NCBI GenBank assembly: GCA_033283335.1
Contig: JAWMQP010000014.1
Span: 8,328 to 72,327 of the forward strand
DNA length: 64,000 bases
Source: Pseudomaricurvus sp033283335
Lineage (GTDB): Bacteria; Pseudomonadota; Gammaproteobacteria; Pseudomonadales; Cellvibrionaceae
Reading direction: 5' to 3'
This document shows, piece after piece, positions 1 to 7,770 of this stretch (position 1 is the first letter of the stretch; each line of letters begins with the position of its first letter). The translations under genes and the position numbers were made by a program. A model generated the notes under the pieces. The model did not search any database. It was given only the letters and a program-made list of their open reading frames with translations, and was not told the DNA's origin.

Positions 1-1
1 C

Positions 2-211
2 TCTGCGCTGGCCGGCAGCAGTATTACCCATCATGACGGTGTTGCTTTGTACCAACTGAACATCTCCAGGAACGTCGTGCCCGGTTCTGAGGAGCCACCC
101 AATAGGATTCCCGCACCGACCAGCGTGTCATTATTAGGCTTAGGCTTAGTGATACTCGGGTTGCAGGCAGGCAAAAAAAAAGGCTGCGCAAAGCGCAGCC
201 TTTTTGAATAG
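2..211 (+). CDS. C-terminal end of a PEP-CTERM-like surface protein (partial)
   Basis: The frame is open from the window edge and ends at TAG 209-211. The last residues show the tripartite layout of a PEP-CTERM sorting tail: a proline-containing motif (IPAPTS), a hydrophobic stretch (SLLGLGLVILGL) and a basic end (KKK). Such tails are processed by exosortase in the inner membrane. The proline motif is PAP rather than the usual PEP, so the family call is tentative. The last codons read through a strong hairpin terminator and stop one base before the tRNA-Leu 3' end, so the native stop may have been lost or always lay inside the terminator. Only 69 codons are visible. Confidence 0.45.
   Translation, partial: SALAGSSITHHDGVALYQLNISRNVVPGSEEPPNRIPAPTSVSLLGLGLVILGLQAGKKKGCAKRSLFE
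173..205. terminator. Bidirectional intrinsic terminator
   Basis: An 8-bp perfect GC-rich stem (GGCTGCGC / GCGCAGCC, triloop AAA) is flanked by a run of nine A on the left and five T on the right. On the minus strand it gives a hairpin followed by a long T run just past the tRNA-Leu 3' end, so it is probably the original terminator of that tRNA gene; on the plus strand it can end the upstream surface-protein gene. Confidence 0.85.
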
Positions 212-266
212 TGGTACCAGAGGCCGGACTCGAACCGGCACAGCCGCGAAGCCGGGGGATTTTGAA
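212..266 (-). pseudogene. 3' half of tRNA-Leu(CAA), separated from its 5' half by the island
   Basis: Read on the minus strand this is the anticodon loop through variable arm, T arm (GGTTCGAGTCC) and acceptor strand CTCTGG followed by ACCA. The D arm and 5' acceptor strand are absent here and are found at 26203-26244 beyond the island. Joined at the shared core, the two pieces give one complete tRNA whose acceptor strands (GCCAGAG / CTCTGGT, with a G1-U72 wobble) and anticodon stem (GGGGA / TCCCC) pair. The gene is therefore interrupted at the anticodon loop and should be non-functional. Confidence 0.85.
257..266. other. attL core of the integrated element
   Basis: The 10-bp sequence GGATTTTGAA at the anticodon loop is repeated directly at 26203-26212 (attR) and also lies in the intact tRNA-Leu at 26071-26080. 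Sequence left of it is host tRNA; sequence right of it becomes AT-rich at once and leads into the integrase gene. The inferred attP (right-end inner flank plus core plus left-end inner flank) has inverted arms ATCGG and CCGAT around the core, as expected for tyrosine recombinase core sites. Confidence 0.8.
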
Positions 267-408
267 ACCGATTTGCCACCTACAACCTATTGATTTTATT
301 GACATTAAAAATAGTGTTAGACGGTTGTTAGATGGTAACTTATTATATCTCTTTAAATTTGTTAGATATTATTCCGTATCTTGTTGTTTTTAAAGGGATA
401 TTTAATTG

Positions 409-1854
409 ATGAAATTAACACACCACATCAGTCATAAAAAGCTCGAAAATGGAGAATTAAAAACACATAAATTAGTTGTTCAAAGACCCAATCAAAGCTC
501 TACAAAATGGTTCGGTAAAATCAAAATTGATGGGAAAGCATACAGGATAGATTTGGACACTAATGATCTCGAATTTGCTAAAGCTGTCATAACATCAAAA
601 TTTGATGACTTATATGCCCATTCTAAAGCTAATACGCTTACACCTGAGCTACTCCAAGGGGTAGTAGAGAAAACAAGCACAAAACGCACTATAGATAGCA
701 TTGCGAGGCTTGTGATTGCCGATATCGAGAAGAACCTCACTGAATCAAATAAAAACTACCTTGCCAACCTGAAAATTAGAATTCTCCCTGAATTTGGACA
801 TGAAGATATTAAGGTTATTCAAGACGACATATACATACATACAATATATCGCCGGTTTCAGGACTTTCTTCAGAAGAAGAGTAACAAAGTTAAATTCAAA
901 TCAACCCTGAACCTCCTCCAAAGAAAAGCTGAAAAACTAGGGTTTATGAAGGAAATAGTACTCCCTGAACCTAAATTTGATACTTCCAGCGTCTCTAGAT
1001 TTCCCCCGTTTAAACAATCTGATCTAAACCAGATCATCAGCTATATACCCATTTTTGCATCAGAAAAGAAAGCAGATGGCAGGAAACGCAACCAAGACCA
1101 CCTGCTAATGAGAGAGCTTATGATCCCTGCCCTACTATTTGTTAATGAAACAGGGGTAAGGGGTGTGGGTGAGGAAATCGCTGGATTAAAGTGGAAACAC
1201 CTCAGTTTTGATGAAAATTCTGACTATCGCTTTTCAGATGAGAAATATAAAGAACTCAAAAAAACTCGGAAAAGAGATAAGCTGGATCTAGAAACACTGT
1301 CAGATAGATTAAGTGAAAAGACCAAAGACAATATCCAGTTTATTAAAACCCTTAAAAATCACCTAAACCTACCTCTCATTCCAGAATCAATAAAGGATGA
1401 AAAAGGGAATAGAAGAAATGTATTTCTGCAAGATGAATATCGCAGAGCTTCATTGCATATAGAAAAAGGTAAAACGTCATCATATAAAAAGAGGGATATT
1501 GAGTTAAGCTGGATGGCTTTAGAGCTAATTAAAATTGTTGCAGCTATTAAATATAAACACTCTTTAATTACATATAAAGCTGACCCTAACGACCATATAT
1601 TCTTTGGTAATACAAATAAATATACAGGGATATTAAAAGATGGGCTTATCTTACCACTGGTCGAGGAGAATAAGCTTAGTCATGAATATACATCATACTC
1701 AGCAAGAACTACTTTTATTCAGAGAAAATTAAAAGCGGGTCACACTGTATTTGGAATTGCTAATTATTGTGGTACGTCAGTAAGTGTTATTCAGAATCAC
1801 TATGCAAACGAAATTGAAGATATTAGGACAGGTAGAGAAATAGCAGACAAATAA
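409..1854 (+). CDS. Tyrosine recombinase integrase of the island
   Basis: The 481-aa protein catalyses site-specific integration and excision. The C-terminal catalytic region shows a box I arginine in the TGVRGVGEEIAGLKW context and a box II segment (HEYTSYSAR, then a C-G-T-S-V-S-V-I-Q-N-H-Y block ending in the presumed nucleophile tyrosine). The gene lies about 140 bp from the attL core, the normal place for an integrase of a tRNA-targeting element. I chose ATG 409 rather than the overlapping TTG 406; an AAAGGGA motif lies about 10 bases upstream. It is much longer than integron integrases and lacks their recognisable features, so it should not be taken as an IntI. Confidence 0.85.
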   Translation: MKLTHHISHKKLENGELKTHKLVVQRPNQSSTKWFGKIKIDGKAYRIDLDTNDLEFAKAVITSKFDDLYAHSKANTLTPELLQGVVEKTSTKRTIDSIARLVIADIEKNLTESNKNYLANLKIRILPEFGHEDIKVIQDDIYIHTIYRRFQDFLQKKSNKVKFKSTLNLLQRKAEKLGFMKEIVLPEPKFDTSSVSRFPPFKQSDLNQIISYIPIFASEKKADGRKRNQDHLLMRELMIPALLFVNETGVRGVGEEIAGLKWKHLSFDENSDYRFSDEKYKELKKTRKRDKLDLETLSDRLSEKTKDNIQFIKTLKNHLNLPLIPESIKDEKGNRRNVFLQDEYRRASLHIEKGKTSSYKKRDIELSWMALELIKIVAAIKYKHSLITYKADPNDHIFFGNTNKYTGILKDGLILPLVEENKLSHEYTSYSARTTFIQRKLKAGHTVFGIANYCGTSVSVIQNHYANEIEDIRTGREIADK

Positions 1855-1976
1855 TAAACATAAAGTAACGGAAAATTTTTATATTGCAGTATTTTTTAAC
1901 ACTACTCCAGCATAAAGTTAGCCGTAAACTCCAACGATACGAAGCTAATATATAAGAGCCTTAGGAAGCAGAATCA

Positions 1977-2114
1977 CTAAATTGGGTTCAGTCTCAGCAG
2001 CTTCATAAGGGCCTTGTACAAGTCATCTCTGCTATGATTGAAGCGGAATTCCATCTATTTCAAATGCAGATAGAACGTGTGCTTTGGCACACCTTTAAAT
2101 TTACTCAGGCGTAA
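1977..2114 (-). pseudogene. Remnant of an IS1595/ISXO2-family transposase (C-terminus only)
   Basis: Minus-strand translation reads LSKFKGVPKHTFYLHLK, a TAG stop, then MEFRFNHSRDDLYKALMKLL. This resembles the C-terminal end of ISXO2-like (IS1595 family) transposases, where a K-F-x-G-[IV] segment and an E-x-R-x-N motif are common. No upstream catalytic part is present and the in-frame stop breaks what remains. It shows that an insertion sequence once visited this end of the island, next to repeat R1. The family call is from memory of the motif and rests on about 45 residues. Confidence 0.55.
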
Positions 2115-2179
2115 AGAATTGGATGCAATATTACAAAAAGTTAATTTGTGTTTTGATAAACTTTAACAGGCAAATAGGT

Positions 2180-2255
2180 GCCATTAGAGGGCGGAAGGAT
2201 GTCCAATATAATTATAGAGGGTATCTATAACTCGTGGGCAACTCGGAAACATAAC
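2180..2255 (-). repeat. Repeat R1, left copy (downstream end of cassette set A)
   Basis: This stretch matches 22012-22086 with scattered differences; shared blocks are GCCATTA, GTCCAATAT, ATAGAGGGT(A/G)TCTA and AACTCGG. In both places it lies immediately outside the last attC-like site of a minus-strand cassette set. It may be the terminal segment of the platform carrying the cassettes, or an end of a small mobile unit; the GGGTGTCTAC-like core hints at an insertion-sequence end but this was not provable. Confidence 0.7.
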
Positions 2256-2323
2256 GCCTTCATCATGGGAGAAAAATGCAGAGCGAAGTGGCGCCTTTAA
2301 CTTCCCTGCATGTATTTGTTAGA
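2250..2323 (-). other. attC-like recombination site A1
   Basis: On the minus strand the site begins with TCTAACAA right after the stop of the preceding gene and ends with GGCGTTATG, matching the R'' (RYYYAAC) and R' (GTTRRRY) ends of integron attC sites. Between them are partly complementary arms (ATGCAGGGA opposite TCTCCCATG), giving the bottom-strand hairpin typical of attC. Confidence 0.65.
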
Positions 2324-2326
2324 GAC

Positions 2327-2548
2327 TTAGTTATTTTCTAACTTCTTTTGGTTGGAAAACATTGTTGTATATTCAATAAGGGCTTCAATTCTTACTATTC
2401 TTTCATTCAAGCCATTTATATCTTCTTTAATATCCTTGTGATCTTCACGAACTTGAACTGATAGTTCTGACACTTGACCACACAAAGTCTCTACACGACC
2501 CGCTAATTGTATTGATTCTTTTATAGCATCTTTTATTTCACTAAACAT
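2327..2548 (-). CDS. Small coiled-coil protein, second gene of the S2-like cassette
   Basis: The 73-aa protein is almost entirely charged heptad-like helix (VETLCGQVSELSVQVREDHKDI and onward) with no signal peptide or membrane segment, so a cytoplasmic coiled-coil oligomer or adaptor is likely. It starts 6 bases after the S2-like gene stops, and its ribosome site (AAGGG) lies inside that gene's last codons, so the two are probably translationally coupled and share one cassette. Its stop is followed at once by attC-like site A1. No specific function recognised. Confidence 0.75.
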   Translation of the reverse strand: MFSEIKDAIKESIQLAGRVETLCGQVSELSVQVREDHKDIKEDINGLNERIVRIEALIEYTTMFSNQKKLENN

Positions 2549-2554
2549 ATGTAT

Positions 2555-3418
2555 TTAACCCTTCTGCATCTCTTTCTTTCTGCTTTTTAGAAACTCAAGT
2601 GTAAGTTCAAGCTCTTTCTGAGCGCCTACTATTGCCTTTTCGGCTCTAGCATTGGCAATTTTTAAATCTTCACCAAGCATTTTGAGAAACTCAATTTCAT
2701 GAGTCTCTAGCTCGGCCTTATTTTCTCTTACAGAATTAGCATTAATAACATCTGCCACTGCTTTGACGTATAATTTGATAGCAAGAAGTGAATCATTGCT
2801 TACAGGAATTACCTCATCAACTCCGTGGGGATTATCGTTGGGATTAACAATTCCAATGACTGGAATGCCTAGCTTATTTGCCTCTTTGACGGCTAATTGA
2901 TCATAGTTGATATCGATTACAAAAAGTGCATCAGGCAAGCCTCGCATATTTTTAATTCCACCAAGTGAGTGCTGTAACCTTTCCAAATGTCGAGTACGCA
3001 CCAGTGCCTCTTTTTTACTAAGGCGATCAAAAACTCCGCTATCTCTCTCCAGCTCTAGATCTAGTAGCATCTCAATTGCTCTCCGGATGGTTTTGTAATT
3101 GGTCAACATTCCACCTATCCAGAGATGGCTTACATAGGGCTGGTTACATCGCCGAGCTTGGTGGGAAACAATTTTTCCGACAGGAAACTTAGTCCCTACA
3201 AATAATATTGTTTTGTCATTAATCGCCATATAGGCAATATGCTCTAATGCCTTATTAAATGCAGGAAGAGTTTTTTCGAGATCATCAATATTAATTTTTT
3301 GTTCTGATACAACTAAAAAGTTTTCAAGTATAGGCTTCCAATACGGAGAACGTAACTTTGAGGTGGCTGCCCGCTTAAAAGTGTCTTTTCTCTGTGTTTC
3401 AAGGTCTTTTGTCTTCAT
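2555..3418 (-). CDS. Divergent ribosomal protein S2 (uS2) paralog carried as cassette cargo
   Basis: The 287-aa protein aligns through most of its length with 30S protein S2: ILFVGTK, WIGGMLTNYKTIRRAIE, LSKKEALVRTRHLERLQHSL, GGIKNMRGLPDALFVID and EANKLGIPVIGIVNPNDNP-GVDEVIPVSNDS are S2 hallmarks. Departures are informative: the N-terminal GVHFGHQ-type segment of S2 is replaced by AATSKLRSPYWKP, the NHRW arginine is lost (SHLW), and a lysine/glutamate-rich helical tail of about 50 residues is added. ATG 3418 has GGAAGAG 5-7 bases upstream. It lies between attC-like sites A1 and A2. It is unlikely to be the housekeeping rpsB, which normally sits beside tsf. A role in altering or protecting ribosomes is inference only. 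Confidence 0.88.
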   Translation of the reverse strand: MKTKDLETQRKDTFKRAATSKLRSPYWKPILENFLVVSEQKINIDDLEKTLPAFNKALEHIAYMAINDKTILFVGTKFPVGKIVSHQARRCNQPYVSHLWIGGMLTNYKTIRRAIEMLLDLELERDSGVFDRLSKKEALVRTRHLERLQHSLGGIKNMRGLPDALFVIDINYDQLAVKEANKLGIPVIGIVNPNDNPHGVDEVIPVSNDSLLAIKLYVKAVADVINANSVRENKAELETHEIEFLKMLGEDLKIANARAEKAIVGAQKELELTLEFLKSRKKEMQKG

Positions 3419-3440
3419 AGCTCTTCCATTTCCTTGACTC

Positions 3441-3521
3441 TCTAACGCTGCGGTTTGGGGCTGTCATGGAGCGCCAGAGTAATGGCAGTCCCAGCCGAAG
3501 GCGACAACACCGTCTTGTTAA
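3441..3521 (-). other. attC-like recombination site A2
   Basis: Minus strand: TTAACAAGACGG at the stop codon of the membrane-protein gene, then two partly complementary arms around GTCGCCTTCGGC and GACTGCCATTACTC, ending in CCGCAGCGTTAGAG. The TAACAA ... GCGTTAG ends and length of about 80 bp are typical of integron attC sites. Confidence 0.8.
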
Positions 3522-3799
3522 ATGCTGCTAATGGCACGAAGGCCAATCCCCAACACAAGCAAAATTATTGGTATTTCGATGAATACCGCTATATCTGACT
3601 TAACACCTGACCTAAATATTCTTGGCGTATAATACAACCCCAGAAGCACCGAAGGGGCCAAGATTAGTGTTATACCTTTAACGCTATCCGTTATGGGTAG
3701 GCTTAAGGGAAAAACCACAGGAACAACAAAAGAGCCTAGCCACAGATAAAACACAAAAACAGCATTCCTATAGGATGTATGCGCTTTATCGAATTTCAT
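3518..3799 (-). CDS. Small cassette-borne membrane protein
   Basis: The 93-aa protein has about three hydrophobic segments (residues 13-34, 42-57 and 70-88), so it should be an inner-membrane protein. Its TAA stop is part of attC-like site A2, as is usual for integron cassette genes, and its start lies about 10 bases after the recombination point (CTGTTAA) at the end of repeat R2. No clear ribosome site precedes ATG 3799, which also fits cassette genes. Function not recognised. Confidence 0.65.
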   Translation of the reverse strand: MKFDKAHTSYRNAVFVFYLWLGSFVVPVVFPLSLPITDSVKGITLILAPSVLLGLYYTPRIFRSGVKSDIAVFIEIPIILLVLGIGLRAISSI

Positions 3800-3808
3800 A
3801 TGCGAATT

Positions 3809-4170
3809 TAACAGTTAATTCAAAAGTCAGAGGCGTTATACCATCTTGGCTTGTTATCTTAGGTAGGGATGTGTTTAATCTTAGAAAAATCGCTTATAGA
3901 CCAACAATATAGCATTCAGAAGGCGCTGAAGTTCTCTAAAATAGGACGTCAAAACCATGCGTAATATCAAAATCCCTTTACAGAGATATTAGAATCGGCT
4001 CCCTAAAAATCAAGCACTTGCATAGTTATTTCAGAATTATAGAGCCACTGACTGCTGAACTCGGTGTTTTGAGATCCAATCAATACTCGGAATGACAGCT
4101 TTGGGTCAAAAGTATTAGGTTAGATCTAACCTGAGTTCTTCTAATTGCCAGCTCAAATCTAAGTCTTTAC
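3809..4170 (-). repeat. Repeat R2, left copy: leader of cassette set A
   Basis: About 360 bp that match 24979-25338, with long shared blocks such as TATCAAAATCCCTTTACAGA, TTATTTCAGAATTATAGAGC and GCTTTGGGTCAAAAGT. In both copies it lies immediately upstream, on the minus strand, of the first cassette gene, and its inner 50 bp look like an attC end (GATAACAAGCCAAG ... AATTAACTGTTAA). A conserved TATAAT (reverse complement at 4036-4041) could be a -10 box driving the cassettes. A 16-bp palindrome AGGTTAGATCTAACCT lies near the outer end. Otherwise this 620-bp gap before 4420 holds no gene that I can see. Confidence 0.75.
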
Positions 4171-4419
4171 AAATTATGAGCGTCATGGCTTTGTAATATC
4201 TGTTTTTATAAAAGTTAGTTTCGAAAATAAGTATTATCATAAGTAACTTTTTTAAATTAAGTGTTGACATCAATATGTGGTGTTTAAGTTATCTATATAT
4301 TGTGTCAATTCATTAATTCTAATTAGACCTCTAATTAGCGATTTGTTTTATTGATTTCATTGATTAATTCCAATTTGATAAAATCTATTTCAGAGATTAT
4401 TTAAAAGGAATTTAATTTA

Positions 4420-4707
4420 ATGAAATTATTTAATAAAGATTTGGATTTAACTTTAGAAATAACTCTCTTTTTCCGCACAAGTAAACTCTGTAATTACTTT
4501 CTAACTGACAAACTGAACGACGACGAAGATACTGAGCATTATCACTTTCTTGCTGTTGTTGATGGTCTGGACGTTGCTGCAAAATATGTCGATCTAGAAG
4601 CAATAAGATCAGACATTATTGACTCTTCATTTACCAAATTCCCATGTAAATCCCAGATGCAAAGTATGGGGGTTCCTCTCCCGTTTGGTTGGCAATACGT
4701 AGATTAA
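4420..4707 (+). CDS. Hypothetical protein preceding the coupling-protein gene
   Basis: The 95-aa acidic protein has no signal peptide, membrane segment or recognisable motif. ATG 4420 follows AAAAGGAATTT, a fair ribosome site. It ends 54 bases before the coupling-protein gene and on the same strand, so it may be the first gene of that transcription unit. Codon use and AT richness match the island backbone. Function unknown. Confidence 0.6.
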   Translation: MKLFNKDLDLTLEITLFFRTSKLCNYFLTDKLNDDEDTEHYHFLAVVDGLDVAAKYVDLEAIRSDIIDSSFTKFPCKSQMQSMGVPLPFGWQYVD

Positions 4708-4761
4708 TAACCAGTCAAACCCACCAGTATCAGTAATAAAAAATTCAGGATATCTATATCT

Positions 4762-6414
4762 ATGGCATCTATTGTAGAGATGAAACCTCATGATAATACT
4801 AATTGTATTCTTTCTTTTAAAACCAAAGAAAAAACCTACAGCCTCACAACCCGCGAATTAACCAAGAATCTCGCTGTAATCGGCTCTACAGGCTCAGGAA
4901 AAACTAAATCTGTATTGCTACCCATGATTTCTAATTCGCTCTCAAAAGGCCACGCTGGGCTTGTATTCGACGCAAAAAATGAGATCTATGAAGACTTGGT
5001 AGCTATCTCACGTAAATTCTCTATGCCGACTAATAAATTAGTTTCAATCGGCATGAATCAAGGGTGTTTTCCAGTAAATCTCTTCAAAGACCTGACTCTC
5101 AGTGAGCTTAAAGAATTCTTATTTGAATCGCTGAAGGTAAACCACAAGGAAACATACTGGTTAAAATCTGGGCTTGATGATCTGTTTCTGACTCTAGAGC
5201 TGTTTATTCACGTTAGAAAGATCAAAGATGATTTCCATTTTCTTTATAATAACCCTGAATTTTTATTGAAGTTACTGTCTGATCGTAAGCTTCTCAAAAA
5301 ACTGTATTATGAAGTTCGTGCCATTAAATCTAACAATGACACTGACTTTGATGAAGATCTATTTGATCCTGAAAATGAGCTAGCTATTCCACCAAAAACG
5401 CTCAAATATCCACCAGATGTTCTCGAAAGAATTTTAGAAATTTACGCTATTCAAGATAGTGACAATTTCTCTATGTGTACTGTTTTATGTTATTTATCCA
5501 GATCTGATGACCAGCTGAATCAATATACTTGGCGTATGTCTCAGATAACATCTTTGTTGCAGCGTATGAGCACTAAAACGCTCAAAGAAAATTTCATGAG
5601 TAAGATCAATATTCTTTCACCAGCCGAATTAATTTTTAAGGGTAATTATACCTGTGTGTTCACTGGGGATATGACGAATGTTGAAGTTACAAAGGCTTAT
5701 GCAAAGTTAATTAAGTTTACTTATTATAAACAGCTATCTAAGAAAGATAAAAGTAAGTTCACATTTACCATATTTGATGACTACCCATTTATAGCTTCTG
5801 GTAATGATACTGATGAGATTCTATTTAACAGCATCACACGTAGTTACAATCAGTCGAATATCTTTTGCCTTCAATCATTTTCATCATTAGTTGCTGTTAA
5901 AAGCCACCATCAGGCACGTATGTTATTTCAAGACTGCGTGAATAAGATTTTCCTGAATTGCCAAGATGATGAAACCTTTAGACTTGCTGAGTTTTTATTT
6001 ACCTACAAAGGTGAGAGTGTTGTAGATAAAGATATCCAGTGTATGTTGTTCCCCTCATCGAAAAGGACAGCATTTATACGCACTGAGAGCGACATATTCA
6101 CAGCTAATATCGCTGATCAAAATAGTAACCTTCAGAAATTCGTTATCGATGATCTTAAGGATTTCAAGGAGGAATTAAAGCAGTCTATTTCATACAATGC
6201 AGTCTTTGATATTAATGACACCACATTCGAATATTTAATCAATATCAAGAACAATCACAACTTCAGAAAATCTTTAGATGATGACTTCATTAAATGCTTT
6301 GACGCCATTAGCTATCAATATTTTGGGTGCATAATCGAAGATGAAGACAAAGTTATGTCGATAACTAAATGTCTGAATGGTTACTTAAATAAATTAAGTA
6401 AGGAAGCTAAATAG
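4762..6414 (+). CDS. VirD4/TraG-like coupling ATPase without a membrane anchor
   Basis: The 550-aa protein has a Walker A motif GSTGSGKT near residue 37, followed by GHAGLVFDAKNE as in type IV coupling proteins, a Walker B-like block TFTIFDDYPFIAS near residue 338, and SNIFCLQSFSSL, the sensor segment downstream of Walker B. Coupling proteins bring relaxase-bound DNA to a type IV secretion channel. Most family members start with two membrane helices; this one starts almost directly at the nucleotide-binding domain. Three very small membrane proteins follow without gaps and may replace the anchor. With the relaxase at 20424-21890 it supports a mobilizable element. Confidence 0.75.
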   Translation: MASIVEMKPHDNTNCILSFKTKEKTYSLTTRELTKNLAVIGSTGSGKTKSVLLPMISNSLSKGHAGLVFDAKNEIYEDLVAISRKFSMPTNKLVSIGMNQGCFPVNLFKDLTLSELKEFLFESLKVNHKETYWLKSGLDDLFLTLELFIHVRKIKDDFHFLYNNPEFLLKLLSDRKLLKKLYYEVRAIKSNNDTDFDEDLFDPENELAIPPKTLKYPPDVLERILEIYAIQDSDNFSMCTVLCYLSRSDDQLNQYTWRMSQITSLLQRMSTKTLKENFMSKINILSPAELIFKGNYTCVFTGDMTNVEVTKAYAKLIKFTYYKQLSKKDKSKFTFTIFDDYPFIASGNDTDEILFNSITRSYNQSNIFCLQSFSSLVAVKSHHQARMLFQDCVNKIFLNCQDDETFRLAEFLFTYKGESVVDKDIQCMLFPSSKRTAFIRTESDIFTANIADQNSNLQKFVIDDLKDFKEELKQSISYNAVFDINDTTFEYLINIKNNHNFRKSLDDDFIKCFDAISYQYFGCIIEDEDKVMSITKCLNGYLNKLSKEAK

Positions 6415-6608
6415 TGCCAATCATTGTACCGATTTTTTCTGTCATTGTGCTTTGTTATTACATACAAGCTGGCTTTTATTTTAAAGAAGTCATATATCCC
6501 CAGTGTATAGCATTTTATCAAGATCACATGTTAATCATTACCTTTACTATATTTTTTCTGTTTTTCTGGGGTTTGGCTAAAATCTACGAACAAGATGAAG
6601 ATCAATGA
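6414..6608 (+). CDS. Small two-helix membrane protein, coupling operon
   Basis: The 64-aa protein has two hydrophobic helices (about residues 2-22 and 37-57) and an acidic tail. Its GTG start overlaps the last base of the coupling ATPase stop codon, and its own stop overlaps the next start (ATGA), so the genes are translationally coupled. It is a candidate membrane anchor for the ATPase; this is inferred from position only. Confidence 0.65.
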   Translation: MPIIVPIFSVIVLCYYIQAGFYFKEVIYPQCIAFYQDHMLIITFTIFFLFFWGLAKIYEQDEDQ

Positions 6609-6862
6609 GCTTAATAAAAGTATTATTTATTTTTTGCACAATTTACGGCTTTACTAGCAATAACATTCGAATAGCAAAAGAGACAATTGCATTCTTTGAT
6701 TTATATACACTTTATTATCTTGCGATAGCTATATCAGTAGCAGCCTTATTTTTATTTATAGCAGTCTATTTGAGAATATTAGAGAAGTTATTTTTCTACT
6801 TGTTTCTTTATGTAGTATCAGTTTATTTGATTATATTCCCCGCTATTCACTTTATTTACTGA
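6605..6862 (+). CDS. Small membrane protein, coupling operon
   Basis: The 85-aa protein has an N-terminal hydrophobic segment and two further hydrophobic helices (about residues 35-57 and 60-83). ATG 6605 overlaps the previous stop as ATGA. It is the second of three consecutive tiny membrane proteins behind the soluble coupling ATPase. No family recognised. Confidence 0.65.
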   Translation: MSLIKVLFIFCTIYGFTSNNIRIAKETIAFFDLYTLYYLAIAISVAALFLFIAVYLRILEKLFFYLFLYVVSVYLIIFPAIHFIY

Positions 6863-6870
6863 GATATAAT

Positions 6871-7011
6871 ATGTTTGAACACAAAATCGATGGCGAAAAG
6901 ATTTTATTGGGTTTTTTCTTGCTGATGGCATTCCATTGGTTTGTTAATTCAAGCTTTCTATACGCCATAGCGTATTTTACAAATGACTATGGCTTTAGTA
7001 TCTGGAAATAA
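6871..7011 (+). CDS. Tiny single-helix membrane protein, coupling operon
   Basis: The 46-aa reading frame starts MFEHKIDGEKILLGFFLLMAF and has one or two hydrophobic segments. It begins 8 bases after the preceding stop and ends the run of same-strand genes that starts with the coupling ATPase. The ribosome site (GAGATATA) is weak. Accepted as a gene because of tight spacing and membrane character. Confidence 0.45.
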   Translation: MFEHKIDGEKILLGFFLLMAFHWFVNSSFLYAIAYFTNDYGFSIWK

Positions 7012-7044
7012 CTAATTACTTAAAAATGATAATAAGAAAGAATG

Positions 7045-7290
7045 TTACTCAAATTCAGCTTCTATATACTGCCATTCTTTGATAAAGAACTTTTCCCACT
7101 TCTCTAAATAAGCCCTTACTTCTGCCGAATTTGGATCAAAGTCGTAAACTTCAAGTTGTATTTCACATTCAGCAAAGAATGCATGTTTGATGTGATGCTT
7201 TAAATCTGAAAAACTTAGAGTACGAGTATGCACAAATTTATTCATTTGAGCAGCTTCTCTATTTATTATGCTTTTAATTTCCTCGTTCAT
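7045..7290 (-). CDS. Hypothetical acidic protein
   Basis: The 81-aa protein (MNEEIKSIINREAAQMNKF...) is helical and acidic with aromatic residues in the C-terminal half (WEKFFIKEWQYIEAEFE) and no membrane segment. It has a strong ribosome site (AAAAAGAGGT, 8 bases before ATG 7290) and a clear promoter. A gene at 15635-15934 has a closely similar leader (TTGTCAA on the plus strand and AATAAAAAGAGGT before the start), so the two may be co-regulated island genes. Function unknown. Confidence 0.7.
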   Translation of the reverse strand: MNEEIKSIINREAAQMNKFVHTRTLSFSDLKHHIKHAFFAECEIQLEVYDFDPNSAEVRAYLEKWEKFFIKEWQYIEAEFE

Positions 7291-7326
7291 TTAATTACCT
7301 CTTTTTATTGTTATTTAATATAGCTT

Positions 7327-7356
7327 ATTCTATTACTATTTAATTATGGCTGTCAA
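7327..7356 (-). promoter_or_regulatory. Sigma-70 promoter for the gene ending at 7045
   Basis: On the minus strand TTGACA (7351-7356) is followed after 18 bases by TAGAAT (7327-7332), about 35 bases before the start codon of the 81-aa protein. The sequence from here to 7770 is very AT-rich and shows no other gene. Confidence 0.65.
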
Positions 7357-7770
7357 TTAAATTAATTAAAATCTTAACTTATTTTCAAATTAGTAATTAC
7401 CAAAATACAAATAACCAACCAACTAATTAAATCAATATAAATTAAATACGATTATAAATATTTAAATATTCTAGATAAAACCAAGATTGAACGTGAAAAT
7501 GGGAGATCTGGAGTTCATTCACTTAAAGAGAATGAGTGATAATCTGCAAAATATACTCCTCAGATGAATAACTCTTTATTTAGTAGTAGTTAGGTATAAA
7601 GCTTAAACCTAAAATTTTAATTAAAAGTATTTAGAACTAAAAAAGTGGCCTATTTATGATTCAAAGCTTCTGTTCAACCCTATTTACCCAAGAGGATTGT
7701 TTGATTTTTAATCAACACTATCTTCGTCGTATATCGGTTCGCTCTGTACTAGAAAATAAATCAATTATGT

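Noticed and set aside
409..1854. Integrase as an integron integrase explaining the attC-like sites
   Set aside because: It is about 480 aa, lies at a tRNA attachment site and shows a generic phage-type catalytic region; integron integrases are near 320-340 aa and lie beside attI.
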